Counted from the stretch's first letter, positions 1 through 8,657 are shown. The stretch: DNA of 44,982 nucleotides from Granulosicoccus sp. (GCA_023301795.1 JALZVU010000091.1:1-44982), one strand, 5' to 3'. Program-made: numbers and translations. The notes: generated by a model not told the origin, from the letters alone.

Positions 1-281
1 GTTGATACGTCAGACGAATCAGCAACAGCGTCGGTGGATTCTGCTATTACCTCAACAGTTTCGCTGGTTGCCTCTTCAGGTGCATCCGTGTCCGCAGATT
101 GCAACACGTTCACGCTACTTTCAGGCGCTATCGTTGTGTTATCGGCGGTATCTTGCGCACTATCGGTACTTGACGTAGTGGTATCAGTTTCGTTGTCATC
201 TGACCCTGAATCTGTAATCAGATTTAGCGCAACCCACGACAACAGTAGAACGCCTGCAATCGGTAATATTGTTTTCCACAT
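1..281 (-). CDS. Membrane-anchored acidic protein, partial (C-terminus off window)
   Basis: An open frame of 93 codons starts with ATG at 281 and runs off the left edge without a stop. A good ribosome site (GGAGG) lies about 8 bases upstream, which supports the start. The product begins with a short charged residue and a hydrophobic helix (about residues 4-22, rich in Leu/Val), followed by a long low-complexity stretch full of Asp, Glu, Ser and Thr. This looks like a single-pass inner-membrane protein with an acidic, probably disordered periplasmic part. It lies downstream of pqqE in the same direction, 141 bases away, so it may be co-transcribed with the pqq genes. The family is not recognised and the functional domain, if any, is outside the window. 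Confidence 0.7.
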   Translation of the reverse strand, partial: MWKTILPIAGVLLLSWVALNLITDSGSDDNETDTTTSSTDSAQDTADNTTIAPESSVNVLQSADTDAPEEATSETVEVIAESTDAVADSSDVS

Positions 282-312
282 ATTCGTGATCCTCCAAAGT
301 TGTGCGATAGCA

Positions 313-394
313 GATAGCTCCGCTGGACCACGAACGTGCTGCAGCTAGTCTTCGATTTCATGAAGTCTGTGAGGCTGCACTTCGTGGAGCTATC
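313..394. repeat. Long bipartite inverted repeat between pqqE and the next gene
   Basis: The arms are GATAGCT (313-319) plus CCACGAA (328-334) against TTCGTGG plus AGCTATC (381-394). All 14 paired positions match, with an 8-base bulge on the left arm. The hairpin has no T-run on either side, so a simple intrinsic terminator is unlikely. It may be a processing or mRNA-stabilising structure at the 3' end of the pqq transcript. Confidence 0.5.
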
Positions 395-422
395 AGATTA
401 CCACGCAACGACAATAATGCAA

Positions 423-1613
423 TTAGATGGGCTCTTCGGTTTCTGTTGCAATCTGGGTGAGTCGTCTTGACTCTTTTGGATCTCGAAACACCAGCTGATG
501 CTCCACGACGCGCTCATTGTCGGGTATTTGCGCGTGCGCTATAGCCTCGTCTACAACCGAACGATGAGGCGATTTGTCGCAGACTGGGTCTGCAGCAGCC
601 GGATCGTTTGCTAGCATGAAGGCTTGACATCGGCAACCGCCCAAATCAATCTCAGCCTCAGGGCACGATTTACACGGCTCTTTCATCCAGCCCGTACCGC
701 GGTAACGATTAAAGCCTTCGGAGTCGTACCAGATGTGTTCCAGACTGTGCTCATCAACCTTGGGGAATTCCAGACCCGGTAGCATGCGGGCAGTGTGGCA
801 AGGCAGGGCTGTCCCATCAGGTGCAATAGTCAGAAAAACATTGCCCCACCCGTTCATGCATTTTTTAGGACGACTTTCGTAGTAGTCAGGCACCACGAAG
901 ATGATCTTCATACGATCGCCGATACGTTCACGGTACTCGTTAGTGATGCGCTCAGCGGATTCAAGTTGTTCCTTGGATGGCAGCAGCTGATCGCGATTAA
1001 CAACCGCCCAAGAGTAGTACTGAGCATTAGCAAGCTCGAGATACTCAGCGCCTAAATCAAGAGCCATATCGATGATTTTATCGATGTGGTCGATATTCAT
1101 ACGATGAATAACGCAATTGAGAACCATGGGCCACTCATGTTGTTTTATGAGCCCAGCCACACGCTGTTTCAGATCGAAGGTTTTGGTGTTGCTTAAAAAG
1201 TCATTGGACTCTTTGGTGGAGTCTTGAAATGACAGCTGTATATGGGCAAGCCCAGCCTCCTTGAGTGCAAGAGCGCGCTTTTCGGTAAGGCCAACACCAG
1301 TCGTCAGTAGATTGGTATAAAACCCTAGCGAACTCGCTTCTGCAACAAGAACTTCCAGATCATCTCGCAACAACGGCTCGCCACCGGAGAATCCGCACTG
1401 CACACTTCCCATGGCTCGTGCCTCACGCAGTACTTTCAGCCACCCTTCTGTGGAAAGCTCTTGCTCTTGAGTGGCAAAATCTACAGGGTTAAAGCAGAAC
1501 GCGCAGTGCAATGGGCAACGGTACGTGATTTCGGCTAGAAGCCACAAGGGTGGACCTGGCCGTTGATCATCATTTTTACTGGGTAGGCCGTGCTGGAGGA
1601 ATTCGCTACTCAT
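423..1613 (-). CDS. pqqE: PQQ biosynthesis radical SAM enzyme PqqE
   Basis: PqqE makes the first cross-link in PQQ synthesis, joining the Glu and Tyr side chains of the PqqA peptide by radical SAM chemistry while PqqD presents the peptide. The radical SAM cluster motif CxxxCxxC is at residues 33-40 (C33, C37, C40), followed by a GGEPLL motif. The C-terminal third holds the Cys-rich SPASM region (CMNGWGN, PCHTAR, CKSCPE, GGCRCQA) that binds auxiliary Fe-S clusters. A longer frame begins at a TTG at 1637, but the ATG at 1613 overlaps the pqqD stop as ATGA (1610-1613), the usual coupling arrangement, so 1613 (396 aa) is preferred. Length fits the family. It is the last recognisable gene of the pqq operon. 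Confidence 0.97.
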   Translation of the reverse strand: MSSEFLQHGLPSKNDDQRPGPPLWLLAEITYRCPLHCAFCFNPVDFATQEQELSTEGWLKVLREARAMGSVQCGFSGGEPLLRDDLEVLVAEASSLGFYTNLLTTGVGLTEKRALALKEAGLAHIQLSFQDSTKESNDFLSNTKTFDLKQRVAGLIKQHEWPMVLNCVIHRMNIDHIDKIIDMALDLGAEYLELANAQYYSWAVVNRDQLLPSKEQLESAERITNEYRERIGDRMKIIFVVPDYYESRPKKCMNGWGNVFLTIAPDGTALPCHTARMLPGLEFPKVDEHSLEHIWYDSEGFNRYRGTGWMKEPCKSCPEAEIDLGGCRCQAFMLANDPAAADPVCDKSPHRSVVDEAIAHAQIPDNERVVEHQLVFRDPKESRRLTQIATETEEPI

Positions 1614-1897
1614 GAGGACACTTTTATCTTCAGCCAATTTTGTTCGATAGCCACATTGACAAAACCGGTGACGTCACTGACGAGCACGCTGGTTTCAAAG
1701 GCTTTTTCAAGTTCCTCGACAATATTGCCAATAGTTTTCTGACCGTCACAACGCTGCATGATCTCAGCAGCACTCTGATTCAGCTTTACCATGCCTTCGG
1801 GGTACAAAAGTACCCATGATTCCTGAGCTTCCTCATACTGCAATCGAAAAAGCGAATTAAGAGCGGGTACGCTGGATTCGTTCAGTTCCGTACTCAT
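1610..1897 (-). CDS. pqqD: PQQ biosynthesis peptide chaperone PqqD
   Basis: A 95-residue protein that matches the PqqD family in size and pattern ([14 protein letters not shown] core, then a predicted helix with IVEELE). PqqD is the RiPP recognition element: it binds the PqqA precursor and hands it to PqqE. It overlaps pqqC upstream by ATGA (1894-1897) and pqqE downstream by ATGA (1610-1613), so the three proteins are translationally coupled. Its separate existence (not fused to pqqC, as in some methylotrophs) is worth noting. Confidence 0.95.
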   Translation of the reverse strand: MSTELNESSVPALNSLFRLQYEEAQESWVLLYPEGMVKLNQSAAEIMQRCDGQKTIGNIVEELEKAFETSVLVSDVTGFVNVAIEQNWLKIKVSS

Positions 1898-2712
1898 GCG
1901 TGTTGTGCTCTGGTAGTTTCAGGCTTCGCTGCGGCTTGTTTTGCATCCGTTTCCGGGTCTGCATTTGCGGGCCTGTCTTCTGCTGGTGGCCTGTTCGGTA
2001 AGCCATAGCGGGTTGCCATAGCATCGTTCATCTGCCAAAGCACATCCAGTTTGAAGTTGAGTATTTCCAGTGCGCGTTCCTGCTGCTGGCGCGTCTTGAA
2101 GTAATCTAGAGTGATCACCAGCCCGTGTTCAACATCACGACGTGCCTGTGTGACGCGATTACGAAAGTACTGCAAGCCTTCACTGTCGATCCACGGATAA
2201 TGTTCGGGCCACGTGGCAAGCCTTTGTTTATGGATAGCGGGTGCAAAAAGTTCGGTTAATGATGCGCAAACCGATTCTTGCCAGGGACGGGTACGGGCAA
2301 AATTTACATAAGACTCAACAGCAAAACGCACACCCGGTGTGACGTGCCGTAAGTCAGTGATTTCCTCACGCGATAGTCCAACGGCCAGGCCCAGTCTTAT
2401 CCACGCCTCTATTCCACCTTCATCGGACTGGCCATTCAGGTCCTCAAAACCATCGTGATCCAGCATGCGCTTTATCCATTCACGCCTGATGATCCGATCG
2501 GTGCAGTTGGACATCACTGCCGCATCCTTGATAGGAATGGCAACTTGATAACTGAAACGATTGGCAACCCAGCCACGAATCTGTGCCACCGATGCTTCAC
2601 CCGTGTTCAACATAACGTTGAACGGGTGGTAAATGTGATAAGCCTTACCTTGGTCGCGTAAACGCTCCTCAAACTCTTCCCTTGACCAGGGCTGTTCACT
2701 CGTTTTAGTCAT
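1894..2712 (-). CDS. pqqC: Pyrroloquinoline-quinone synthase PqqC
   Basis: PqqC is the cofactor-free oxidase that performs the final ring closure and eight-electron oxidation giving PQQ. The 272-residue product has the all-helical PqqC/TENA fold signature: [14 protein letters not shown] near residue 26, [11 protein letters not shown] near 45, [11 protein letters not shown] near 60, and the C-terminal [14 protein letters not shown] and [12 protein letters not shown] segments. The last ~35 residues are a Pro/Ala/Asp-rich tail not needed for catalysis. It starts with ATG 18 bases after the pqqB stop and overlaps pqqD by 4 bases. Confidence 0.97.
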   Translation of the reverse strand: MTKTSEQPWSREEFEERLRDQGKAYHIYHPFNVMLNTGEASVAQIRGWVANRFSYQVAIPIKDAAVMSNCTDRIIRREWIKRMLDHDGFEDLNGQSDEGGIEAWIRLGLAVGLSREEITDLRHVTPGVRFAVESYVNFARTRPWQESVCASLTELFAPAIHKQRLATWPEHYPWIDSEGLQYFRNRVTQARRDVEHGLVITLDYFKTRQQQERALEILNFKLDVLWQMNDAMATRYGLPNRPPAEDRPANADPETDAKQAAAKPETTRAQHA

Positions 2713-2730
2713 CTATGCGTTCTCAGGTGT

Positions 2731-3648
2731 TCAAATCTCTATCTCAAGGCCATCCATGGCAACCTCTATTCCGTGCTTTGTCAGTTCCTGGCGCTCTGGG
2801 CTGTCTTCATCGAGGATAGGGTTGGTGTTGTTGATGTGTATTAGTACTTTGCGTGTTTTAGCAGGTAATTTATCGAGCCACTCGATCATGCCACCTGCAC
2901 CGCTTTGCGGCAAGTGGCCCATGGATCTGGCAGTCTTTTGCGATGCACCGCGACTGATCATTTCATCGTCAGTCCACATTGTTCCGTCAACCAGTACCAC
3001 ATCACTCGTTTGCATGGCTTGCCAGACAGAGTCTTCCATCTCGCCAAGTCCTGGCGCGTAGAATAATGTCTTGCCTGATTTTCTGTCGCGCATATGCATA
3101 CCGAGTGTGTCTCCAGCGACGGGTTTGTCGCGGTGTGGAGAGTAGGGAGGCGCGTTGCTTGTCAGTGATAGCGGTGTAAAGGCAACATCTGCTGCGCCGT
3201 CTATCGAGAACTCGTTGGTATCCAGCGTTATTTGCTGCCAGTTGATATCGCAGTAATGACTAAGCACTTTAAATAAGGGATTGCCGACGCTTAAGTCTTC
3301 TCTCACGGGTTGTGTGCAATATAAGTTAAGAGGCTGTTTGTTCTCACGTAGCATCAATAGGCCAGTTGTATGGTCTATTTGTGCGTCCATAAGCACAACA
3401 GAGGCAATCCCTGTGTCGCGTAGATTGCGGGCGGGTTGTAGTACGCCGCATTGCTGGATCTGAGTGAGTATGTCTGGGCTTGCGTTAAATAGAACCCAAT
3501 CGATGCCATCACTGCTGACTGCAATTGATGACTGCGTGCGGGCCTGGGCGTTTATCGTACCGCGCCTGACTCCGTCGCACATCGGGCAGTTACAGTTCCA
3601 TTGTGGGTAACCACCACCGGCTGCTGAGCCAAGTACCTTAAGCTTCAC
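2731..3648 (-). CDS. pqqB: PQQ biosynthesis hydroxylase PqqB (metallo-beta-lactamase fold)
   Basis: PqqB belongs to the metallo-beta-lactamase superfamily and is known as the hydroxylase acting on the cross-linked Glu-Tyr intermediate. The start of the protein (LGSAAGGGYPQWNCNCPMC, residues 6-24) holds the family's Cys-rich metal site, and DAQIDHTTGL is the diagnostic PqqB loop. The length of 305 aa is typical. The start is a GTG at 3648, which restores the usual KLKVLGSAAGGG N-terminus; no strong Shine-Dalgarno is seen. It lies 155 bases downstream of pqqA, behind an intrinsic terminator, so it should be expressed at a lower level than pqqA. Confidence 0.97.
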   Translation of the reverse strand: MKLKVLGSAAGGGYPQWNCNCPMCDGVRRGTINAQARTQSSIAVSSDGIDWVLFNASPDILTQIQQCGVLQPARNLRDTGIASVVLMDAQIDHTTGLLMLRENKQPLNLYCTQPVREDLSVGNPLFKVLSHYCDINWQQITLDTNEFSIDGAADVAFTPLSLTSNAPPYSPHRDKPVAGDTLGMHMRDRKSGKTLFYAPGLGEMEDSVWQAMQTSDVVLVDGTMWTDDEMISRGASQKTARSMGHLPQSGAGGMIEWLDKLPAKTRKVLIHINNTNPILDEDSPERQELTKHGIEVAMDGLEIEI

Positions 3649-3722
3649 TGTTGTGTGTATGTCTCAATTGGGGATCTACGAAAAAAACCTATGCCGGAAA
3701 GGCTGGGTGAGATAAAACAGGC

Positions 3723-3754
3723 AAAAAAAAACCGGACAACATTCGCCCGGTTTT
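3723..3754 (-). terminator. Intrinsic terminator between pqqA and pqqB
   Basis: On the minus strand an AAAACCGG / CCGGTTTT stem (3747-3754 and 3728-3735) is followed directly by a run of T residues (the A-tract at 3723-3731 on the plus strand). This is a typical Rho-independent terminator placed inside the operon. Partial read-through would give abundant pqqA message and less pqqBCDE, which fits the need for a stoichiometric peptide precursor. Confidence 0.85.
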
Positions 3755-3803
3755 CTCAATCTTTGTGTCAATAGCAGCGAGGCTGCCGTTAACAGCAAAT
3801 CAT

Positions 3804-3878
3804 TTAGCGATTCGCGAAATACATTGTGATTTCAAAACCGAACCGTACGTCAATTGCTACTGGTGTTTCCCAAGTCAT
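3804..3878 (-). CDS. pqqA: PQQ precursor peptide PqqA
   Basis: A 24-codon gene, too short for ordinary ORF lists. The peptide starts MTWETPVAID and has the two residues that become PQQ in the conserved spacing: Glu16 and Tyr20 (core EITMY). The ATG at 3878 is preceded by a GAGGA ribosome site about 8 bases away. PqqA is bound by PqqD, cross-linked by PqqE, then trimmed and matured by a protease, PqqB and PqqC. It is the first gene of pqqABCDE. Confidence 0.97.
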   Translation of the reverse strand: MTWETPVAIDVRFGFEITMYFANR

Positions 3879-4121
3879 TTTCGTTATCCTCATTGGTATT
3901 GTGTGTGGTCACGGATAAAACTCCACAAGCTGTTTCGTTAGCAAATACTGAATCAAACACAGACCAGCTAACTAAACACCCTTTGAGTGTACCCTCTGAG
4001 TGGAGTTGGGTCATCAACTAAAGTTCAGTTTTTACTGTACTTTGAGAATCGTAAAAAACGCGTTCTACTATGCAAAATAGCGATTATTCAATTGCTTATG
4101 GTTATATCGTTAATTCGTTAC
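3879..4121. promoter_or_regulatory. Upstream region of pqqA
   Basis: This stretch without a gene lies between pqqA and the terminator of the mxa operon and must hold the pqqA promoter (transcription leftward). No convincing -35/-10 pair with normal spacing was found. An inverted repeat TTTTTAC (4029-4035) / GTAAAAA (4051-4057) with a 15-base spacer could be a regulator site, but it is AT-rich and may be chance. Confidence 0.45.
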
Positions 4122-4165
4122 AAAAAGACCCATGAAATCGGGTACTAATTACCCACTAACATGGG
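4122..4165 (-). terminator. Terminator of the mxaRSACKL operon
   Basis: On the minus strand, CCCATG (4160-4165) pairs with CATGGG (4129-4134) and a second, nested stem GGGTA / TACCC lies inside. A T-run (A-tract 4122-4126 on the plus strand) follows two bases after the stem. The site begins about 78 bases after the mxaL stop, which is the right place to end the mxa transcript. Confidence 0.7.
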
Positions 4166-4242
4166 CTATTCATGAAGCGCGGTAACATCTGGGCTGGGTG
4201 TTCCCTTAACTTCAAGAATAATCCGGGCTTGGGGTTGGCTGG

Positions 4243-5181
4243 TTATTGTGTCTGGCGACTGACATTTATCCGTCGCTGTACCGCTGTAATATCCACGTAG
4301 CGCGGTAGAAAATGCCACAGCAACAGTAGAAGGGCGAGCGACGCTGGTATCCACCGAATGTCAGTTAATGTGTCTCTGCGTGCAGCAAACGAATCACTTT
4401 TAGCTTCGCTAACGAGGTTATCAACTGAATCCAGAACCACAAATTCCAGATTGGTTAGTCGAGCCAATGAGGTCAATCGTTCATCGTCACGTTTGGACAA
4501 CTCCTCGCCGCCGATGCGTGAACCTGCAGTAACGCGTTGCACCACATCAGTCGCACTCCAGAATCCAATTGGATTGCCTGCCGGGTCAGTTTTGGGAATG
4601 GGCACAGGCTTCGAGCCGCCTACGCCCACCAGCATGCCACTTACCTCGAATTTGTCGGTGTTCGGAACGCCGCGCTGGCCTTGTTCCAGAGGTGGTGCTT
4701 CCTGCCCATCTGTCATGAATATAATAGAAGCTGGCGCGCTGAATTCATCGGCTGCACGCATAATCTGGTGAATACCTTTGCCAATGCTGCTACCGTTGTT
4801 CCAACGCATTGAGCCGCTGACACTGGCTAGTGATGACACTAGGCCATCGTAATGTGCGCACACTTCCAGTGGCGTGAGGAGGGTTAATGTACGCCGCCCA
4901 GTGAATACACTCCAACCAACGTGTGATCCACAGGGCAGGCTTTGTAGAAGGCCTGCGGCCATCGTCTTTGCATAATCCAGTCGTGTGGCTAACTCGCCGT
5001 TAGTACGAACATCAGCGACGTTCATGCTTTGCGATATATCAAAGCCGATTTGGAATGTGTATACGTTGCGTTCAATGGTCACCGGTTTTAGCAGCGGTGT
5101 TAGCAATAGTAGCAATGCGGCTAGCAGTACAATGCGGTTAGGGCGGCTGAATAGTTTTTTGATAAACATCAGCGGGTTCAC
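4243..5181 (-). CDS. mxaL: vWA-domain membrane protein MxaL
   Basis: Last gene of the mxaRSACKL operon. The 312-aa product has a first membrane helix at about residues 17-33, a von Willebrand factor A domain with a MIDAS motif DISQS (D48, S50, S52) and a TDGQE loop, and a second membrane helix near residue 285-305. MxaL is known from methylotrophs as one of the proteins needed for metal insertion into periplasmic methanol dehydrogenase; the vWA domain would sit in the periplasm. The start is a GTG overlapping the mxaK stop as GTGA (5178-5181). Assignment rests on the gene order and topology. Confidence 0.85.
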   Translation of the reverse strand: MNPLMFIKKLFSRPNRIVLLAALLLLLTPLLKPVTIERNVYTFQIGFDISQSMNVADVRTNGELATRLDYAKTMAAGLLQSLPCGSHVGWSVFTGRRTLTLLTPLEVCAHYDGLVSSLASVSGSMRWNNGSSIGKGIHQIMRAADEFSAPASIIFMTDGQEAPPLEQGQRGVPNTDKFEVSGMLVGVGGSKPVPIPKTDPAGNPIGFWSATDVVQRVTAGSRIGGEELSKRDDERLTSLARLTNLEFVVLDSVDNLVSEAKSDSFAARRDTLTDIRWIPASLALLLLLWHFLPRYVDITAVQRRINVSRQTQ

Positions 5182-5750
5182 GGCAAGTCCTTTTTCTCAA
5201 ATCCAGGCACAATGACATTCACGCTTTTTACCGGCTCCGATCCGTCATCATCGTCTCGATCAGTGCCCTCTGGTGCCAAACGCAATGCACGTTCAAGGTT
5301 ATACCGAGCTGGCCAATACTCTGGTGCCTCTGACAATAAATCGCGATAGCGCTGTTTGGCTAGCTCCACCATCGGCAATGACTTGCTCGATATTTGCTGT
5401 CCATCCTTAAGCGCTTCTCGCAAATACGCATTGGCAAGATTGTATTGAGCGTCTACACGAAGCGTAGCGTCGTCACTGTCGTTGATCAATGTGGTTAACA
5501 CGCGTTCTGAATCTTCCAGGTTGTCGCCGTTCGCCAAGGCACTACCCAGGTTCAGTTGAACCGCTGGTTTATCAATCATGTTTTTAGAAACGGTTAGCTC
5601 ATCCTCAGTTGCAATGGCATTCGGGATTGAGTTAACAGCACTTCGAAGTTGCTCGTTGTTATAAAGAGCAAATAACTGCCATATCATTAGGCCCACGAGT
5701 GACGCTGCAGCTACTGCGAATAGTTGATGAGCACTACGACGTGTAATCAT
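5178..5750 (-). CDS. mxaK: TPR-type membrane protein MxaK
   Basis: A 190-residue protein with a single N-terminal membrane helix (about 11-30) and a helical region with TPR-like pairs (around residues 75-150, e.g. DAQYNLANAYLREAL and YWPARYNLERAL). Position between mxaC and mxaL and size fit MxaK, part of the methanol dehydrogenase metal-loading set. The longer frame from 5798 would run deep into mxaC; the ATG at 5750 overlaps the mxaC stop as ATGA, so it is preferred. It probably forms a scaffold with the two vWA proteins. Confidence 0.82.
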   Translation of the reverse strand: MITRRSAHQLFAVAAASLVGLMIWQLFALYNNEQLRSAVNSIPNAIATEDELTVSKNMIDKPAVQLNLGSALANGDNLEDSERVLTTLINDSDDATLRVDAQYNLANAYLREALKDGQQISSKSLPMVELAKQRYRDLLSEAPEYWPARYNLERALRLAPEGTDRDDDDGSEPVKSVNVIVPGFEKKDLP

Positions 5751-6757
5751 AATCTGTGAACTCTGATGGTGGTCAGAACCGCCAATACCAGGCAGCAAAT
5801 TGCGGCTGCGATGTAGAACCAGCGGCTGTAATCCACCCTGGGTATTTGCTCAAGATAAGCCAGTGGCAGGTTCTGCTGTTGGTCAATTTCCTGTACCGCC
5901 TCTTTCATGGATTCTGGATCATTGGCTTGAAATACACGATATTCCGTACCTAACTGTTGGAAGAACTGGTGCAAAGCGATTTCTTCAACCACATCCTCGG
6001 CATCAGGCCCGACAGTTTCCAGATCAGGACTGTTCGCGCTACTTTGTATGTAAATAAAGTACAAGCTGATGTTGTTACGCGTAAGCCCTGCGCGTATTTG
6101 CTGCTGCGTTGTGTCATCAAGTCTGGCTCCGCCATCGGATACCAATAAAATGGCTCGGCTACCTGAATAGCTCCGACCATCAAACTGTTCTATCGCCGAT
6201 ACCAGTGCAAGCCCCATGTTGGTCTTGTTGGGGCCTCTGCCGATACCGCTGGCCGCAAGGCCTGCCAGAATAAGGGCTTCATCATCGCTGAAAGGCGCAA
6301 CAGGGATGGCTGAGACATTGAACAGTGTCAACGCGTATCGATTGTCAGGCCGCGTATTAACAAGCCACGATAATGCCTCTTTAACCACTTGGTTCTTCGA
6401 CACACTGGGCCGAGCCTGTTCACCGGGTTTTAATTGATGGCGGCGCACTTCAGCATCCATGCTTGCACTTCTATCCATTAAAACAGACAGTTCAGCGCCA
6501 CGCCCGATGCGTTCTATGTAGTTTTTAGATGTGCCTGGTTGTGCCAATGCAATAATCAGTGTTGCAAGGCAGACGGCCGCGACACACGTGCCCACCTTCC
6601 GCAGCGTCTGTCCTAAGGTGTCCGCAGGGAGCCATACCAACGACGGTATTCCAATGCTGTCTCGTTGTCGTTCAAACAGTGGAGTTAATGCCAGAGGCAG
6701 CAATAAGAGAACCCATGGTAAGCCGAAATCAAGTTGAAAAAGCTCTGGCAGATTCAT
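5747..6757 (-). CDS. mxaC: vWA-domain membrane protein MxaC
   Basis: A 336-aa BatA/BatB-like protein: membrane helices near residues 14-27 and 57-72, then a vWA domain with MIDAS motif DRSAS (D95, S97, S99) and an SDGGA loop, and a C-terminal helix (about 313-331). The layout matches MxaC of the mxaRSACKL set. It overlaps mxaA (ATGA, 6754-6757) and mxaK (ATGA, 5747-5750). MIDAS sites bind divalent cations, which fits a role in metal delivery to the quinoprotein; whether the metal here is calcium or a lanthanide is open. Confidence 0.87.
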   Translation of the reverse strand: MNLPELFQLDFGLPWVLLLLPLALTPLFERQRDSIGIPSLVWLPADTLGQTLRKVGTCVAAVCLATLIIALAQPGTSKNYIERIGRGAELSVLMDRSASMDAEVRRHQLKPGEQARPSVSKNQVVKEALSWLVNTRPDNRYALTLFNVSAIPVAPFSDDEALILAGLAASGIGRGPNKTNMGLALVSAIEQFDGRSYSGSRAILLVSDGGARLDDTTQQQIRAGLTRNNISLYFIYIQSSANSPDLETVGPDAEDVVEEIALHQFFQQLGTEYRVFQANDPESMKEAVQEIDQQQNLPLAYLEQIPRVDYSRWFYIAAAICCLVLAVLTTIRVHRL

Positions 6758-7779
6758 GATGGGCTTTGGCTGGTGTTCTCAGGGCTATTGATGGCGCCGC
6801 CTTGTGTGTCAGCTTGTTTTTTATCATGAGCGGTATTTGAAACAGCGGCTAGACTACTATCAGTATTTGCAGCTTTTGTAGATGACAAGGATGCGTCAGA
6901 GATGCTCGTTGTGTAGCGTTTTTCTGCCTGATAGAGCCGTTTGGAAAAATTAATGATATCGAACGGTTCGTGTTGCGATTCGGGGGCAAAAAAACGGGTA
7001 GACGATAAGGCGAAGAACTGATTTATTTCCGATTCGAAGGGCTTTAGCCATGAGCAGTTGCGACTCAGTTCAATAACCGTACTACTGACAATACTGCGAC
7101 CGGCGCTTTGATTAAACGCATTGTGCATAATTAACCAGCCTTCATTGTTTTTTGCATCATTACCGCGCGCAACGTGGCGGATGGCGTGGTGGGCGTGAGC
7201 AAAGGGTAGTGCTCGGGCTTCTCGCCAGTTTCTCCACAACCACCATGCTAGCCATATTGCCAGCAAGGCAGACAGCACTATTGCCATTATCAACAAGTTG
7301 CGCCATAGAGATTCAGATGCGGGGATGCTTGCCAGCTCGTCAGCTTGAATCGCTGGCAGTAGATTGTTGGTGTCGCTCACAGCCGGTAATAGGGGTGCGA
7401 TGCTGAATGGCCAGGCAGGTACATTAATATCCACCTGAGTCTCGGTTGCAAGTGTCAGAGCAGGCAACGCCACAACGCGCACATCAGGTGGCGCATTGAT
7501 GAGCTGATATTGGATGGTAAGCCATTGTGCGTCGTCGCTAATGGTAGCAGCGCTGCGAGTCACCCAGCGACCCACACGTTGTTCGGCGGGTAGAGATTGC
7601 AGAGTATGTACAGTGTCATCTATGGATAGCGCTATTTTTTGCTCTAGCACATCGCCGAGCGTGTAGCCGAATGCTCTCTGTGGATTCGTAACGGTTGTGT
7701 CGAGGATATCTGCTGCGTGGGTAGCTTGTAGTGCAGATACGGTGATAATAAAAGCAAATAGTCTAACAACGCTGTTCAC
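6754..7779 (-). CDS. mxaA: MxaA-like protein, periplasmic domain plus membrane helix
   Basis: A 341-residue protein with an N-terminal signal peptide (cut near THAA, residue 23), a periplasmic beta-rich domain to about residue 155, one strong membrane helix (161-183, Trp-rich) and a cytoplasmic helical tail with low-complexity end. MxaA has this design and is required for calcium incorporation in the classical enzyme. The start is GTG, overlapping the mxaS stop as GTGA (7776-7779). Sequence conservation in this family is low, so the name rests mainly on synteny and topology. Confidence 0.78.
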   Translation of the reverse strand: MNSVVRLFAFIITVSALQATHAADILDTTVTNPQRAFGYTLGDVLEQKIALSIDDTVHTLQSLPAEQRVGRWVTRSAATISDDAQWLTIQYQLINAPPDVRVVALPALTLATETQVDINVPAWPFSIAPLLPAVSDTNNLLPAIQADELASIPASESLWRNLLIMAIVLSALLAIWLAWWLWRNWREARALPFAHAHHAIRHVARGNDAKNNEGWLIMHNAFNQSAGRSIVSSTVIELSRNCSWLKPFESEINQFFALSSTRFFAPESQHEPFDIINFSKRLYQAEKRYTTSISDASLSSTKAANTDSSLAAVSNTAHDKKQADTQGGAINSPENTSQSPS

Positions 7780-8657
7780 GAGGCGTGCTCCATAAAGTAC
7801 CGCGACAAGCGCTCGGCGTTAAACTCACTCTCAATAAAGAAAGGCTTGCTGTTTCGTTTGGCAAACAGATCAATAAGGTTCTGTCGTTGACTCTGCACGT
7901 TCTCAAGCCACTGTTCGCGCTTGTGCTCGCTTATCCAGAGCTGACGCCTTTGTTGGCTTTCAAGGTCCCTTGCAAATAGCAATTGACCAGCAGCAGGCGG
8001 TACAACTTCAGTTTTATCCCAGATGACGATGGGCACCAGCGTGGTGTTTGAAAGTTTGTCCAAAGTGCTGTCAACAGTATTCAGAGGCCAGTGAAAGTCA
8101 CTGAGTAAAAAGACCAAGCCGTTTGTACCTTCAATCTGATTCACGGCAGTCTGGAAGGCTGAAATTGTTGATTTTTGTGAGCTGGATTTGCCTTGAACTG
8201 GAGTGGCTGGAATAGCATTGTTAAGTGTGTCGGCCATCAGCGATCCGATAGCACGTCCCCGACGCGGTGGCATATACAGGTCTTCGCGAAACTGTTCGTC
8301 AAACGCAAGCATACTTATCGCATCGCCATAGGCATGCGCGCTAATTCCCAGACTTTGCAGAAATTGAGTGGCGACGTTTAACTTACCCGGCTGTCCAAAG
8401 CGCATAGAGGTGGACATGTCGATTAAGACGTGAACTGTGATAGATGCTGGTTGCAAGTAGGTGCGTACCAGCCACTCACCGCGAACATCTGTAATGCTTG
8501 CTCGCAAGTCCAGACGCCTGGGGTCAGGCTGGTCAAACAGTCGGGCATGTGCTGCGAAGCTCATGCCCGATCCCCGGCTGCTTCCTCGATGAGCACCCGG
8601 TCGTGACCCTGCTGTAGAGCCAGGTACACGGTAAACAAACTCTTCGGTTTCGTTCAT
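7776..8657 (-). CDS. mxaS: DUF58-type protein MxaS
   Basis: A 293-aa cytosolic protein of the DUF58 family, which pairs with MoxR AAA+ ATPases. Early arginine/glycine-rich segment (residues 10-31), a conserved DPRRLDLRASI stretch near 45-55, then a vWA-like fold with DMSTS (D80, S82, S84) and a final segment containing the SDFHW motif. The start could be the GTG at 8660 (GTGA overlap) or the ATG at 8657 (TGATG overlap); the ATG is chosen. It lies between mxaR and mxaA as in known methylotroph operons. Confidence 0.87.
   Translation of the reverse strand: MNETEEFVYRVPGSTAGSRPGAHRGSSRGSGMSFAAHARLFDQPDPRRLDLRASITDVRGEWLVRTYLQPASITVHVLIDMSTSMRFGQPGKLNVATQFLQSLGISAHAYGDAISMLAFDEQFREDLYMPPRRGRAIGSLMADTLNNAIPATPVQGKSSSQKSTISAFQTAVNQIEGTNGLVFLLSDFHWPLNTVDSTLDKLSNTTLVPIVIWDKTEVVPPAAGQLLFARDLESQQRRQLWISEHKREQWLENVQSQRQNLIDLFAKRNSKPFFIESEFNAERLSRYFMEHAS

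Noticed and set aside
34-348. 104-codon plus-strand frame at the left edge
   Set aside because: It is the reverse of the acidic minus-strand gene (start 281, strong ribosome site). Its Ser/Val-rich product is the expected mirror of Asp/Thr/Glu-rich codons.
4166-4354. 62-codon minus-strand frame after mxaL
   Set aside because: It lies mostly inside mxaL in another frame and contains no recognisable motif.
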